A stretch of 64,000 nt of DNA from GWE2-42-39 sp963668595 (GCA_963668595.1 OY764876.1:2728001-2792000); one strand, 5' to 3'; shown: positions 9,271-19,947, counted from the stretch's first letter. The notes: generated by a model not told the origin, from the sequence alone. Numbers and translations: made by a program.

Positions 9271-10353
9271 TTATTTTTCCAGCTTCATCTTTTTACGTTT
9301 AATAATCTTATCAGCCAGTCGGTCCATCAATTCCTTATCTAGTGGATTATTGGATCGCGAAAACTGATAAATCGCTGCCCCTCCCTGATAATAGGCAATC
9401 GAAGATTTCTTCCAAACCTCGTGTTCTTCAAAAGCATTGATATAACTTTCCAGTCGGTCGCGTTTACTATTTTTTGCATCAGCCAGAGCACTTTCGTCAA
9501 ACTCCATTTCCAGTCCCATTCCGGTGCCTCGTGCAAATCCACACACCGCATTAAGCCGTTCGTAACTGATCGTTTTGGTGAAAAAGTGATTGGGTTGAAT
9601 GTAGGCAAAGTCGAACTTGTCGGTTTTCCAATTATCGAAACCAACCGAACGCCAGTAAGGAATCCAATATAACTTCAGGTTGTTTGAGCGAATAAAATCT
9701 CCTACCGGAATCAAAATATCGGTATCGGCTGCATCGGATTCAGGCACCCAATAAAATCCGGCCAAATCAATGTTCTGATAGTTTTCTTTTTTAAAACGTT
9801 CCAAAAACCGACTAATGTACCATTGAGTTGCCTCAATACGATCCTCCGATTTAGAGAAATCAAGTGGGCGATCTAATTCTCCCCAGTCTTTCTGATCTTT
9901 GATCGGAGCGGGAATTCCCACTACCAATTTGTGCCGAAACCCTGGATTGGGCATTGTTTTTTTCATCTCGGCAATACACTGATCGAGTGCAGAAAATGCT
10001 TTGTCTTTAGCAAACTGCTGCTCCATCAGCCATTCCCATTCCTGACGACGGGCTGGTTCTTTATCGTAACCTTTCGCATAGTACCGGCCTTTTCCGTCTT
10101 TGAATTCAAGGAACAGAAAGCCATCAAACAGCCAGTCTCTTTTACCTTTTTGGTTTTGATGCACTACATACGGAGCAAAGCGTTCTTTGGTCCATTCATA
10201 GCTTTTCCGATGCTCTCCCCCCTGGTAAATTAATACCAGATCGGCAATATTGGTTTTCCCGTATTGAGTTTGTACCGAAGATGTTTGTCCATTAACATAG
10301 TTACCTGATAATAAAATGGTAAGCAGAAACAAAATATGCGTGAAATATTTCAT
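9271..10353 (-). CDS. Secreted DUF4855-domain protein
   Basis: A 360-residue protein with an N-terminal signal peptide (hydrophobic 4-18, likely cleavage near residue 22). The body matches DUF4855: an early ADLVLIYQGG strand, a DGFLFLEF segment, the FYWVPESD motif near the middle and MGLEMEFDE towards the end, in a TIM-barrel-like order of strands. DUF4855 proteins occur in polysaccharide-degrading loci and look like glycoside-hydrolase-type barrels, but their activity is not established. It is the last gene of the SusCD locus, 153 bases after the GH10 gene, and is followed by a hairpin. Confidence 0.8.
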   Translation of the reverse strand: MKYFTHILFLLTILLSGNYVNGQTSSVQTQYGKTNIADLVLIYQGGEHRKSYEWTKERFAPYVVHQNQKGKRDWLFDGFLFLEFKDGKGRYYAKGYDKEPARRQEWEWLMEQQFAKDKAFSALDQCIAEMKKTMPNPGFRHKLVVGIPAPIKDQKDWGELDRPLDFSKSEDRIEATQWYISRFLERFKKENYQNIDLAGFYWVPESDAADTDILIPVGDFIRSNNLKLYWIPYWRSVGFDNWKTDKFDFAYIQPNHFFTKTISYERLNAVCGFARGTGMGLEMEFDESALADAKNSKRDRLESYINAFEEHEVWKKSSIAYYQGGAAIYQFSRSNNPLDKELMDRLADKIIKRKKMKLEK

Positions 10354-10506
10354 GTGTATAAATTTTCAAAATTGGTTTGTACAATTTTCGTATTAACTTC
10401 TGTTTTTCAATCAAATTCGCACCAACATGGAATAGCCATCCGCCAGCAGGCAGATCATTTTCAGTTAGTATCGCCTAAAGCGAGATGACTATTTCATCTG
10501 TAGTAA

Positions 10507-11847
10507 TTATTTAAGTTTAAATGTGTCCCGATTAAGTTTCACTCCATTTTTCAATGTAAATGTAAAATCTTGACAGAGGCCATCTGCTAAAACGCGCACC
10601 GTGTATTTCCCGTGAAATCCGCGAAAACGTATTTCTCCATTTGAATCGCTGGTTACAGTTTCGTTTGATCTCCATTCATGATTAATCAGCCTATCCAATT
10701 CTGTATAAGCAGGTTTTGGATTCATCTTTTCATCGAGTAACCCTCCCATTGCTTTATTTTCTTCCTCAAAGGCGGTTCCATCTCCCAAATTCCACCAGGT
10801 AATACCGGCCATATTCGGGGTGCTAAACCACAAACGATAAAGGTTTTTCACAATCTCTCCCTGAAGAGCAGCTCCGTTTTCATCTTTCCCCGGAATAGTT
10901 ATCTCGGTGATGTACAGCGGCAAATTCATTTCACTGAGCTGATCGTACACCGAAAACAACTCTTTCGGCGGATATAATTTTCCATCGAGCATTGCCGGAC
11001 GATTATAAATGTGGAATTGGATTCCCATTCCATCCACCTTCACATCCTGATCTAACAATCTACGAAACAACTCCTTATATTCATCCACATTTTTATGTAC
11101 CTCTTCTGTTCCATCGTTGTAAAGCATTTTCACGCTCTTGGGGAACAAACGTTCTGCTTCGCGAAAGCACCATTCCAAATAATCATCAGGAACTTTATGC
11201 CATTCGTCGAGATGCCTGATTCGTGGAATTTCTTCGTTGGCAACATCCCATATCGGAAAAGTTTTACCATAATATTTCGCAATATTGGCCATGTGTTTGC
11301 GCCCCTGACGAAGAAACGCCTCGGGATTATTCCGCTCAGTCCATTCTGGCATAAACATATTTTTTGCATACATAAGTGCATGCCCCTTTGGTTCTATATT
11401 GTGCTCTTTGCACCATTTCACCAGTTGATCGGGAGGAGGGCGACGCCAAACGTTCGAAGATCCCTCCCGAAACCTGATTTTTCCTTCTTCCGGCTCAAGA
11501 TCTCCCCAATAAAAAGGCACAGTTGCCGAATTAAAAAGGTTAACAAATGACGTTTCGTATTTCTGATTCAATTCAGGGGTTTGAAGTTGGCCCAGTGCAA
11601 ACAGGTTGCACCCGAACAAAAATTCATGAGACTGCAGCTTGACAATGACTTTTGCATTGGCTAAAGGCTTTCCATTCTTGCCAATAATTCGAATTACAGC
11701 ATCTCCTTTTCGGTACGTTTCAATGTTCTTTTCAATGCGTTCATTTACCTGCGAATCATTCCATAGTTGAGTATAGACTGATTCCTGAGCAGCACTTATT
11801 CCGCTAAGAAAAATTAAAATACAGCTTATTATTAGTTGTGTTCTCAT
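10507..11847 (-). CDS. GH10-family glycoside hydrolase (endo-1,4-beta-xylanase-like)
   Basis: A 446-residue secreted enzyme with signal peptide (1-20). Residues 45-85 form a small beta domain (VIRIIGKNGKPLANAKV) often fused to divergent GH10 proteins. The catalytic barrel spans about 95-375: acid/base Glu205 in WDVANEE and nucleophile Glu315 in LYITEI. A C-terminal beta-sandwich (about 385-446, TSDSNGEIRFRGFHGKY) follows. Classical GH10 enzymes cut xylan, but this subgroup is divergent and its substrate should be regarded as open. No lipobox is present, so it is probably periplasmic or released. It lies 105 bases downstream of the DUF5018 gene in the SusCD locus. Confidence 0.87.
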   Translation of the reverse strand: MRTQLIISCILIFLSGISAAQESVYTQLWNDSQVNERIEKNIETYRKGDAVIRIIGKNGKPLANAKVIVKLQSHEFLFGCNLFALGQLQTPELNQKYETSFVNLFNSATVPFYWGDLEPEEGKIRFREGSSNVWRRPPPDQLVKWCKEHNIEPKGHALMYAKNMFMPEWTERNNPEAFLRQGRKHMANIAKYYGKTFPIWDVANEEIPRIRHLDEWHKVPDDYLEWCFREAERLFPKSVKMLYNDGTEEVHKNVDEYKELFRRLLDQDVKVDGMGIQFHIYNRPAMLDGKLYPPKELFSVYDQLSEMNLPLYITEITIPGKDENGAALQGEIVKNLYRLWFSTPNMAGITWWNLGDGTAFEEENKAMGGLLDEKMNPKPAYTELDRLINHEWRSNETVTSDSNGEIRFRGFHGKYTVRVLADGLCQDFTFTLKNGVKLNRDTFKLK

Positions 11848-11900
11848 GGTTAGTTTAAGGCATAAATATAGTAGTGTATTCGAGTGAATACAATAATTTC

Positions 11901-11936
11901 ATACAAGAGACTGCCTTGAATGACAGCCTCTTGTAT
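11901..11936. terminator. Intercistronic hairpin between DUF5018 and GH10 genes
   Basis: ATACAAGAGACTG (11901-11913) pairs with CAGCCTCTTGTAT (11924-11936) with one mismatch and a 10-base loop. On the minus strand there is no T tract after it, so it may be a partial terminator or an mRNA-stabilising structure at the end of the DUF5018 message rather than a full stop. Confidence 0.45.
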
Positions 11937-11952
11937 GTATTCTTTTTTTCAA

Positions 11953-13602
11953 TTACAGATTATCTATATCAATACAGTCGAATTCGTATGCCAGTACACT
12001 TCCGTTGGTAACCATTGCATACATGATCATTTTGTATCCGTCGTCGGATACGCGCAACAATACGTCGCCGGTTGAGTTTCCATTGGCATTTGTCACAATG
12101 GTAGCTGTTTTCAGCACACAAACCTTCGAGTAATCAGGACTACTTGGCAATGTTGACAAAAGTGATGGATTAGTTATATCATACAGAAAAGCATTTCCGC
12201 TGAGATTATTTATCACATTAATCGCGGCCAAATAGGGTGTTCCGTTAAATGCAGTTACATCCACACTGTGATTGTATCCATATCCGGATCCCGAAGTGTT
12301 TACCTGACCCAAAATTTCACCGGATGACAAATCAGTGCAAACAAAATCAGCCGGATAGCTGGAAATAGCAACTTTGTCTGAAGTAATTGATCCCATCGGA
12401 ACAATGTCGCCATACAAATCCCATTTTTTTGCACCCGGATAAACAATCTTTTCAGGAACTTCAGATTTAATAACTCCTCCTTCAACTTTCCAGCGCAAAA
12501 TTGTATTGTTCGATTTGGCTGCCCCTACATAAATTACAGCATTTCCATTCAAATCGCCTTTTACCGACATTTTCCGGCCTACCTGAGCTCCAGTAATGTC
12601 TGGCTTCCATTGCACCAACTTAACCGGGGCAACATCATCAGCGCCTTTCCATTTGTAAATGAAGAAGTCTTGTCCTGCGGAAGTGGTCAGGTTACAAATC
12701 AAAATATTCCCCTTGTCGTCATTCGTGCTAAAGAAATTCTTCAGGTTTGCATTAAAAATGTCGCCCATAGTCATTTCCCCAATATACTCGCCGGTAAAAC
12801 GATCGAAATATTTATTTGGGACATTACGTGTATTGACAATCAGATTTCCTTGCGACAAAGCAATCGATGTGCTCATGTGGTCAGCATTATTAATTCCCAT
12901 TTCAGCCAGGTTCTTACTCCACAACAAACGAGCGCTGCCTGTGCGGATTCCTGCCGCAACTTTAGCCGGAGTAATCGCTTTCACGGTATAGGCAACTTTT
13001 GTCCCGTTTTCAGCAGTAATTGTATAAGTTACCGGCTTACTGAAATCCTGCACCAATGCTGTATCCGGCGAAATTGTTGCATGAGCAGAAATGCGAACTT
13101 TAGGTTTCAGATTTTTCAGATTCATTCCTCCCGATACCAACCCAACTGTCTGGCTTTTTTCAATAATTAATCCATCTAATTTTGCAGCGGGCAAACTGAA
13201 TTCTTTAATCTGGGCTTCAGCACTTTTTCGGATCACACCTTTCACAACATGCTGAGTTTTGGTTCCGTCAGCAGCAATTAATGTAACCGAATTTATTTTA
13301 CTCAAATCGATAATTTCGCCCTGAGTTACTTCAATCTTCACCGGATCGTAAGCATTCAAACGCATTTTGCTGATGTCGATAGGCTGATCCGATTCAACCG
13401 GAAAGTGTGTGGTAAAAACAAACTTAATGGTATCACCATAAGGGCTTGAGGTTTCGGGATTAAAAAAACCCGATCCATCCTCGAATGTTGCAAATATTCC
13501 GTTGGCAACCGAACGGGTATTCTCCGTCTCATCCGATTCGTTACACGACCACAATGAGACGAAAACAATACTCAGAAGAATAGCTATATATTTATTGTTC
13601 AT
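11953..13602 (-). CDS. DUF5018-domain surface lipoprotein
   Basis: A 549-residue lipoprotein (lipobox LWSC, Cys20). Residues 20-215 contain two immunoglobulin-like DUF5018/DUF4971-type modules, recognisable by the repeated TYTITAENGTKVAYTVKAI and GTKTQHVVKG phrases. The rest (about 225-549) looks like a beta-propeller: blades with LDLNGNAVIYVG-like strands and a closing YDITNPS segment. Such proteins usually act as accessory glycan-binding proteins at the cell surface beside SusD. It follows the DUF1735 gene by 67 bases in the SusCD operon. Binding target unknown. Confidence 0.8.
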   Translation of the reverse strand: MNNKYIAILLSIVFVSLWSCNESDETENTRSVANGIFATFEDGSGFFNPETSSPYGDTIKFVFTTHFPVESDQPIDISKMRLNAYDPVKIEVTQGEIIDLSKINSVTLIAADGTKTQHVVKGVIRKSAEAQIKEFSLPAAKLDGLIIEKSQTVGLVSGGMNLKNLKPKVRISAHATISPDTALVQDFSKPVTYTITAENGTKVAYTVKAITPAKVAAGIRTGSARLLWSKNLAEMGINNADHMSTSIALSQGNLIVNTRNVPNKYFDRFTGEYIGEMTMGDIFNANLKNFFSTNDDKGNILICNLTTSAGQDFFIYKWKGADDVAPVKLVQWKPDITGAQVGRKMSVKGDLNGNAVIYVGAAKSNNTILRWKVEGGVIKSEVPEKIVYPGAKKWDLYGDIVPMGSITSDKVAISSYPADFVCTDLSSGEILGQVNTSGSGYGYNHSVDVTAFNGTPYLAAINVINNLSGNAFLYDITNPSLLSTLPSSPDYSKVCVLKTATIVTNANGNSTGDVLLRVSDDGYKMIMYAMVTNGSVLAYEFDCIDIDNL

Positions 13603-13669
13603 GGTGTTAATTTTTAAAAGGTTTTACCGACCGAGCCGGCAAAACCCGTGATTAATCTACACTTTTCTC

Positions 13670-14518
13670 TTATTGGAAGAATTTCAATGTTTCTTCCACA
13701 TTCATTTCCTGACCACTCATTGTATAAGTATAATACAGTTTAAATTCACCCCGATACGACTGACATACCGGATCAAAAGTTCCAACATAGGTCGAAGTTT
13801 TTCCGTCGGTATTTTTAATCTGAAATTTCTCAGAACCGGCAACTGCGCTTACCTGCACTTTTCCATTCAATACGGTCAATAATACATTCATATCATTTTC
13901 CGGACCTTTAAACTGAATTGAGTTAACTGATGCTGTAGTTGTTTCCAACACCTCATCAATCGCTACCGTCGATTTCTCGGCTCCAGCCGGTGTAATTGCA
14001 CCCAAGGCCCGATATTTACATTCCCATGCATTGCGAAAACGGTTAAACGACACCAACACTGTTCTTTTCTCTTCAAGAATTTCAACCGAAGGAGAAACAT
14101 TCTCAATCGTTAATGGAAGAATGTATTTTTTGTTGATAAAGTTCTCGTCTATTCCACGAAGATTCACCTTGAAAACTTCCCGCTCTTTTCCTTCGGCAAT
14201 TGTTACCGTATAGGAATCGATGTGATAATATTTCTCCGGAAGGAGTTCGCTTTTGGCATCGGTTGCTTTGTATGCAAGTAAGGCCGCTTCGTCCACCTTC
14301 ATTTGTACCGTAACAGACGCATTTGCCTGGTTAATTCCCGATTTGTAAATACCAAGTTCAAATACCGATTCGCCCAGCAATACCGGTTGCTCATAAAGTC
14401 CGGAGGCTGGCAAATACACTTTACTATCCATCTCGATTTGCTCGATTCCTTTCTCGCACGAGGCGAAAGAAAGGCAAAACAGTAGCAAAACCGCTATTAT
14501 ATTTTGTTTGTTTTTCAT
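13670..14518 (-). CDS. DUF1735/DUF4361 surface glycan-binding-type lipoprotein
   Basis: A 282-residue lipoprotein (lipobox SFASC, Cys21). Residues 30-155 match the DUF1735 beta-sandwich (VYLPASG start, LLPEKYYHIDSYTVTIAEGK centre) and 160-282 resemble DUF4361 with the FRNAWECKYRAL entry. These modules are found in SusE/F-position proteins and in some GH18 enzymes, where they help hold glycan; no catalytic domain is present here. It is 36 bases downstream of susD and is probably co-transcribed with it. Confidence 0.82.
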   Translation of the reverse strand: MKNKQNIIAVLLLFCLSFASCEKGIEQIEMDSKVYLPASGLYEQPVLLGESVFELGIYKSGINQANASVTVQMKVDEAALLAYKATDAKSELLPEKYYHIDSYTVTIAEGKEREVFKVNLRGIDENFINKKYILPLTIENVSPSVEILEEKRTVLVSFNRFRNAWECKYRALGAITPAGAEKSTVAIDEVLETTTASVNSIQFKGPENDMNVLLTVLNGKVQVSAVAGSEKFQIKNTDGKTSTYVGTFDPVCQSYRGEFKLYYTYTMSGQEMNVEETLKFFQ

Positions 14519-14554
14519 GTCATCTGTGTTTTTAAAGTTTGACTTCAGAAACCA

Positions 14555-16513
14555 TTACCACCATGGATTTTGTACCAAAGCTTTCCCTTTTTCAATTTCG
14601 GCCTGAGGAATTGGGAACAGGTACATTTTCTTCTCAAAAACGCGTTCTTCAAAAGCGGTACGTTTGTAGAAACCAGTAAACTCGAAGTTATTGGTACTGG
14701 CATTTCCTGCATTGATGTCCATCCCCCACATGCGGCCACCATCGCCAAATTTGCGATCTTTGTCGCCACCATCATCCGGAGTATGCGCTTTCCAAAGTCT
14801 GCGTGTAGTAAAATAACGGTCTCCTTCGAAACACAATTCGATCTGACGCTCACGAATAATCATATCACGCTGAGAATCTTTATTACCCTTAATTTCAGGA
14901 TAAACTTCAAAAATTCCGGGAATTCCGGCACGACTACGAATCAGATTCCAGTATTCTTCAATTTTTGAATTATTCGGATCGTATTCGTTCAGCGCTTCAA
15001 TGTAATCGAGCAGAATTTCGCCGTAACGGATAATAATTTCGCTGTGCTCGCCTTTATAGATACGATCGCGCATATTACTTTGCGGGTCAACATTTTTTAG
15101 CACCAAATAGCCGGTACGCGGATAAAATGTATAAGAACCGGAGCTACGTGAGGTACCTCCATAATACAGTTCAACCCGTCCGTATCCGTTTTGCTGTTTG
15201 GCTGCCGTAGAGTTTGCCGAGTAATAATTGCGTTTGGCAACATCATCAGTCAACTGAGGAATAATTCGTTTATTATAAAGAATGGCAGCATAGAAACGCG
15301 GTTCGCGATTGGCATACATATTCCATTCGCCCGGCCAGTGTCCCCATGCATCACCATTACGAATATCAGCAATCATTTTTATGCGGTCGTTGGTAACATT
15401 CAAATTTTTAGGATTCCAATTATCTCCTCCATCCGTAGCAAAACCGGTTTCAATATAACCCGACTGAGAATCATCAATCGTACGACCGTTTTTCATGAAA
15501 AATGCATCGACCACTCGTTGTGTTGGTCCAACCCCACCGAGGTTATTCGGGCCGGGAGAAGAGTGAACTTCCCATCCGTTTTGATTGAAATTAGGGCGGC
15601 CAAAAATAACTTCGCAGTTCCAATTTTTCAGTGTTACATCGCGTACCGATTTAAACGGACTAAACGCTCCATCTCCATTTTCGTCGTTGCGATAGAGTTT
15701 TACTCCAGCCGTTGCTGCCATTGAAATGACATCAGCACAGGCATCCGCTGCTTTTTTCCATTTATTCTGATCGTAAGTGGTATTTACCAATACCGTTCCA
15801 TCGGCATTTTTAAACGAGGCGTACTCGGCATTGCCGTTCCACTGTGGACTGGCAGCCATGTGCAAAACCTGCGCTTTTACTGCTTTGCAAACAAGTTTGG
15901 TTGGTTTTCCAAGCCATATTTTATTATCGGTCCAGCTCAAAGGCAAATTGGGTTCGGCTTCATCCATCATCTGACAGATGTATGCAACACATTCATCATA
16001 AGGAGCACGGGCAAAAGTGTTCCAATCGTCGTCCACTTTGGTAGCTTCTTTAATTAATACTGCCGGACCATACTGCTTCAATAACAACCAGTAATAATAG
16101 CCGCGCAGGAATTTTGCTTCTGCTTTATATTGGGTGCGGGTATCTTCACTTAATTCAGTGCATTTATCCACATTCATCTCGAAAATAAATGAAGCACGGA
16201 TAGCGCGGTAATAAGCTCCCCACTTATTGTAAAAACCAGTTGTCGGGTTCCAGTTTCCCAAATTAATATTGTAGGTAGGATAAACGTTCCAGGTTAAATC
16301 AATTTCATCGGAACATCCCAGCCAAGGATCACCCTGATACATATTTGCCTGGGGTATCTGAGAATAAACATTATACAAATACTTTTCTGTTTCCAATCTC
16401 GATTTCCAGATCATTTCGTCCGTTTTCATATCGTCCGGCTCCTTATCGAGATATTCGCAACTACTGAAAATCAGGGCTGATAGAATAAAAATGCTAAATA
16501 TTATTTTTTTCAT
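14555..16513 (-). CDS. SusD/RagB-family outer-membrane glycan-binding lipoprotein
   Basis: A 652-residue lipoprotein (lipobox FSSC, Cys19), within the usual SusD range of 500-650. The N-terminal part has the characteristic LDKEPDD start and TPR-like helices (AEAKFLRGYYYWLLLKQYG), and the C-terminus has the SusD signature for nutrient binding (EYWNLIRSRAGIPG, RERQIELCFEGDRYFTTRR). It sits on top of the SusC transporter encoded 11 bases upstream and captures oligosaccharide for uptake. The substrate is not deducible from the sequence. Confidence 0.95.
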   Translation of the reverse strand: MKKIIFSIFILSALIFSSCEYLDKEPDDMKTDEMIWKSRLETEKYLYNVYSQIPQANMYQGDPWLGCSDEIDLTWNVYPTYNINLGNWNPTTGFYNKWGAYYRAIRASFIFEMNVDKCTELSEDTRTQYKAEAKFLRGYYYWLLLKQYGPAVLIKEATKVDDDWNTFARAPYDECVAYICQMMDEAEPNLPLSWTDNKIWLGKPTKLVCKAVKAQVLHMAASPQWNGNAEYASFKNADGTVLVNTTYDQNKWKKAADACADVISMAATAGVKLYRNDENGDGAFSPFKSVRDVTLKNWNCEVIFGRPNFNQNGWEVHSSPGPNNLGGVGPTQRVVDAFFMKNGRTIDDSQSGYIETGFATDGGDNWNPKNLNVTNDRIKMIADIRNGDAWGHWPGEWNMYANREPRFYAAILYNKRIIPQLTDDVAKRNYYSANSTAAKQQNGYGRVELYYGGTSRSSGSYTFYPRTGYLVLKNVDPQSNMRDRIYKGEHSEIIIRYGEILLDYIEALNEYDPNNSKIEEYWNLIRSRAGIPGIFEVYPEIKGNKDSQRDMIIRERQIELCFEGDRYFTTRRLWKAHTPDDGGDKDRKFGDGGRMWGMDINAGNASTNNFEFTGFYKRTAFEERVFEKKMYLFPIPQAEIEKGKALVQNPWW

Positions 16514-16524
16514 AACGTGTCGAT

Positions 16525-19500
16525 TTAAAAGTTAGCTCTGATACCGAAATTCATTTTCCGCTGCAAAGGATAACGTCCTCCATCCGGCGATCCGGTTTCA
16601 GGATCCCACATTTTCCATTTTGAAAATACAGCTGCATTATTCACATGGAAATAGATACGCAAGCCTTTCAAATAAAATTTCTCCAGACTTTTCTTATTGA
16701 AACTTTTTCCAATTTCAACATCAGCTAAACGAAGGAAGCTTCCATCATAAATAGTTTTGGTTGAACGCTGCCAGTTATTGGAAGAAGTTCCGTTATATAA
16801 ACGTGGGTACAAGGCATCCTGACGAGGGTTATCCACGGTCCAGCGATCCAATGCTTCTTCAAATAAGTTTCCTTTTCCAACCCCTTGGTAAAATGGAATA
16901 TATGTTCCCCCCAATGCATACGTAACATGTGCTTGTCCGCGAAAGAAAAGTCCTAGATCGAACCCTTTGTAATCGAACTGTACACCGAAACCATATACAA
17001 TTTCAGGAATATTTGAATAACCAATCGGTACTTCATCATCAATGGAAATCACTCCATCACCATTGATGTCCTTATATTTTACATCCCCCGGACGTACCTC
17101 TCCAAATTTCTGTTCCGGGCTGTTTTTAATATCTTCTTCACTGTCGAAATAGCCCAAAGAGACTAAGCCAAAATTTTGTCCGTATTTTTGTCCGGTACGC
17201 ATGCGGTATGCATAATTCTTCTCTGCCTCATCTTTTTCAGTAATTTTATCGCGCGAATAAGTAAAGTTTCCGAAGAGCTTCACTCCACCGTCCTGAAAGC
17301 GTTTTACCACTTCCATTGTTCCATCAAAACCGCGGTTAATCATCTCTCCAAGGTTGGCAAATGGAGCGGAGATCATTCCTACAAATTCAGGCAAAGTTTC
17401 TCGTTGAACCAAAATATCCGTGCGCCGTTCATGGAAGTAATCAGCCTCAATAGAAACTACATTATCGAACATTTTCAGCTCCACTCCAATGTTTTTCTTC
17501 AAGCCTTTTTCCCAGGTCAGGTTAGTTACTCCAATTCGGTTCTCTCCCGTTCCTGCATAAGGACTTGCGGTTTCGCCAAACGAATAGCCCCCCAAACCAT
17601 TTCCATAAATCGAAAGATAACCATAACGTTCATCATTAGGCAGAGCCTCTGCCCCTACCAATCCCATTGAGCCTTTCAGCTTCAAAATATTAACTGTTCC
17701 TTTCAATGATTCCCAGAATGGCTCGTTTGAAATCAACCAACCTCCAGCTACTGCGGGGAAGAAACCAAACCGATTTCCTTTCGGAAAGTTTTCTGATCCG
17801 TTGTACCCAACATTGAATTCAGCCATGTAGCGATCGTCATACGAGTAGGTTGAACGAAATGCAATCCCTTGCTTCCGGTATGGAAGCGCAAGAATAGAAG
17901 TTGAAGCATTTCCGTTGATATAATCTCGTTGATAATACATAAACATCGTTCCCACTCGATGCTTGTCGTTAAATACCTGATCGTAAATCAACTGAGCTTT
18001 CATTTCTTTGGCACGATTACTCGCCAGGCTACGGCTATAACTCATAAACTCCTGCCCTTTTTCAATCTCTTTTACCTGTATTTCACCTGTTTGAGCATCT
18101 CGCCCCTGTACTCCATAGGTAGCCGAAAATTTCCTTCGCTCTATATCTGTTTGGTTAAATGCGTCAAACGAATACGAAGCTTTCAGTTTTAAACCTGGTA
18201 ATATTTTGGCTAAATCCTGGTTAATTGTAATCTGACTCATCACCTGACTGCGGTATGAAGTATTGTATCCCGAGCCCATCAATCGCTCTGCCGGGTTCTT
18301 CTCTCCTACCTGTGAAGGTGCTCCCCAGCCCATAATATCATTACCATCCACATCCTTGCCAATCGGAACACGCACTGGATTTGAAATTGGAGTTGCCAGA
18401 TAAGAATAGTAGAACAATTGCTCTGCCGGAGAATAGTTCTTGCTGTATAAAAGTCCCCCGATACCAGGAGTATGCAAGTCGGTCAAATAACCACTCACCT
18501 CAATATCCAGAATCAGACTCTTATTCAGAGTAATATCCACATTCGAACGGAAATTGTAACGTTTCAGATTAATATTCGAGTCGTAATCATTTTCCGGATT
18601 GTTTTTCAGGTTGCCCACTTCTCCCAGATAGCCAAACGAAACAAAATAGCGGGCTACTTCACCCCCTCCTCGTATATTTAATGTTGTTTGGGAGTTGTTC
18701 GAATATTTATTGAACGTTTCGTCAAACCAGTTTACGTTTGGATATAAATACGGATCAACTCCTGTTCGAAGGTTCTCGATAAACTCAGGCGAGTAATTTT
18801 CACGCCCTAATGCTTCATTATATAATTGTGCATATTGCGGTCCATCCAAAAATTTTGGCATCTGGGGTAAATCAGACAAACCGTATTCCATTTTAAGCTC
18901 AACTACTGGCTTTTGTGCTATCCCTTTGCGAGAAGTAACCAAAACTACTCCGTTGGCGGCACGCACCCCATATACTGCAGTAGCCGAAGCATCCTTCAAT
19001 ATAGAGATCGATTCAATTTCTTCAACCGAAAGATCGCTCATGCTACGTTCAACACCATCCACCAAAATAAGTGGAGTTTTGTTGGCTCCAAAGGTTGAAA
19101 TACCGCGAATCCAGAAACTAGCATCGTCATTCCCAGGCTCACCGCTGCGCTGCACCACAACAGCTCCTGCCATACGTCCTGAAAGTGCATTGGTCAACGA
19201 ACGTGATGGAATTTTTATGTCGTTTACAGAAATAGACGAAATAGAACCAATCACACTGGCCTTACGTTGAACTCCCATCCCAACAACCACTGCCTCGTCC
19301 AGCGTGGTAATATCTTCCTGAAGGATCACATCAATGGCCGTGCGACTTCCTACTTTTACTTCCTGCTCTTTGTAACCAATAAAAGAGAAACGTAACACAT
19401 CACCCTCCTTGGCCTCAATGGTATAATACCCCGATAAGTCGGTAACATTCCCATTTGTAGTACCCACTACAATTACGGTAGCACCGGGTAATGGAACCCC

Positions 19501-19947
19501 TTGCGAATCGAGTACTTTACCCCGAATCATTTTTTTGTCGTCTTTCGAGCTCAACACCTGCTGTATGGGTGCTTCCTGTTTAGTTGTCAGTACAATCTGC
19601 CGATCCAGCACATGATACTCAATATCGGTTCCTTCAAACAGAGCATCAAGAATTTCCGATATTTTCTGTTTCTGAGCATTGATAGTCACAGTTCGGTTTA
19701 CATCTATCAACTCATTATTGAACAGAAAGTAAAACTCACTCGATTTCTCAATGTTCTTCAAGGCCTTTCCCAGTGTACTTTGATTTAAGTCGAGAGAAAT
19801 ACGTTCCGACTGGGAATACGAACCTTTAGCCAACAGACTGAAAGTCGAAATCAGAACAATTGCAATGGTTAGTTTCATAATTCTCAGAAGCTTTTTCAGG
19901 AAGGTCTCTTGAAAACCATCCCGCATACTAATTCGTTTTTTTTTCAT
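16525..19947 (-). CDS. SusC/RagA-family TonB-dependent outer-membrane transporter with STN domain
   Basis: A 1140-residue outer-membrane receptor. After the signal region (hydrophobic about 25-43) come a secretin/TonB N-terminal (STN) domain (about 48-122, ERISLDLNQSTLGKALKNI), a carboxypeptidase-regulatory-like domain (about 141-211), a TonB-box-like DEAVVVGMG (217-225), the plug (about 230-345, ILVDGVERSMSDLSVEEIES) and a 22-strand-type barrel ending in the aromatic MNFGIRANF. The STN domain is diagnostic of transporters that signal to a FecR anti-sigma factor, and a FecR gene is directly upstream. It imports oligosaccharide with SusD, powered by TonB-ExbBD. Confidence 0.96.
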   Translation of the reverse strand: MKKKRISMRDGFQETFLKKLLRIMKLTIAIVLISTFSLLAKGSYSQSERISLDLNQSTLGKALKNIEKSSEFYFLFNNELIDVNRTVTINAQKQKISEILDALFEGTDIEYHVLDRQIVLTTKQEAPIQQVLSSKDDKKMIRGKVLDSQGVPLPGATVIVVGTTNGNVTDLSGYYTIEAKEGDVLRFSFIGYKEQEVKVGSRTAIDVILQEDITTLDEAVVVGMGVQRKASVIGSISSISVNDIKIPSRSLTNALSGRMAGAVVVQRSGEPGNDDASFWIRGISTFGANKTPLILVDGVERSMSDLSVEEIESISILKDASATAVYGVRAANGVVLVTSRKGIAQKPVVELKMEYGLSDLPQMPKFLDGPQYAQLYNEALGRENYSPEFIENLRTGVDPYLYPNVNWFDETFNKYSNNSQTTLNIRGGGEVARYFVSFGYLGEVGNLKNNPENDYDSNINLKRYNFRSNVDITLNKSLILDIEVSGYLTDLHTPGIGGLLYSKNYSPAEQLFYYSYLATPISNPVRVPIGKDVDGNDIMGWGAPSQVGEKNPAERLMGSGYNTSYRSQVMSQITINQDLAKILPGLKLKASYSFDAFNQTDIERRKFSATYGVQGRDAQTGEIQVKEIEKGQEFMSYSRSLASNRAKEMKAQLIYDQVFNDKHRVGTMFMYYQRDYINGNASTSILALPYRKQGIAFRSTYSYDDRYMAEFNVGYNGSENFPKGNRFGFFPAVAGGWLISNEPFWESLKGTVNILKLKGSMGLVGAEALPNDERYGYLSIYGNGLGGYSFGETASPYAGTGENRIGVTNLTWEKGLKKNIGVELKMFDNVVSIEADYFHERRTDILVQRETLPEFVGMISAPFANLGEMINRGFDGTMEVVKRFQDGGVKLFGNFTYSRDKITEKDEAEKNYAYRMRTGQKYGQNFGLVSLGYFDSEEDIKNSPEQKFGEVRPGDVKYKDINGDGVISIDDEVPIGYSNIPEIVYGFGVQFDYKGFDLGLFFRGQAHVTYALGGTYIPFYQGVGKGNLFEEALDRWTVDNPRQDALYPRLYNGTSSNNWQRSTKTIYDGSFLRLADVEIGKSFNKKSLEKFYLKGLRIYFHVNNAAVFSKWKMWDPETGSPDGGRYPLQRKMNFGIRANF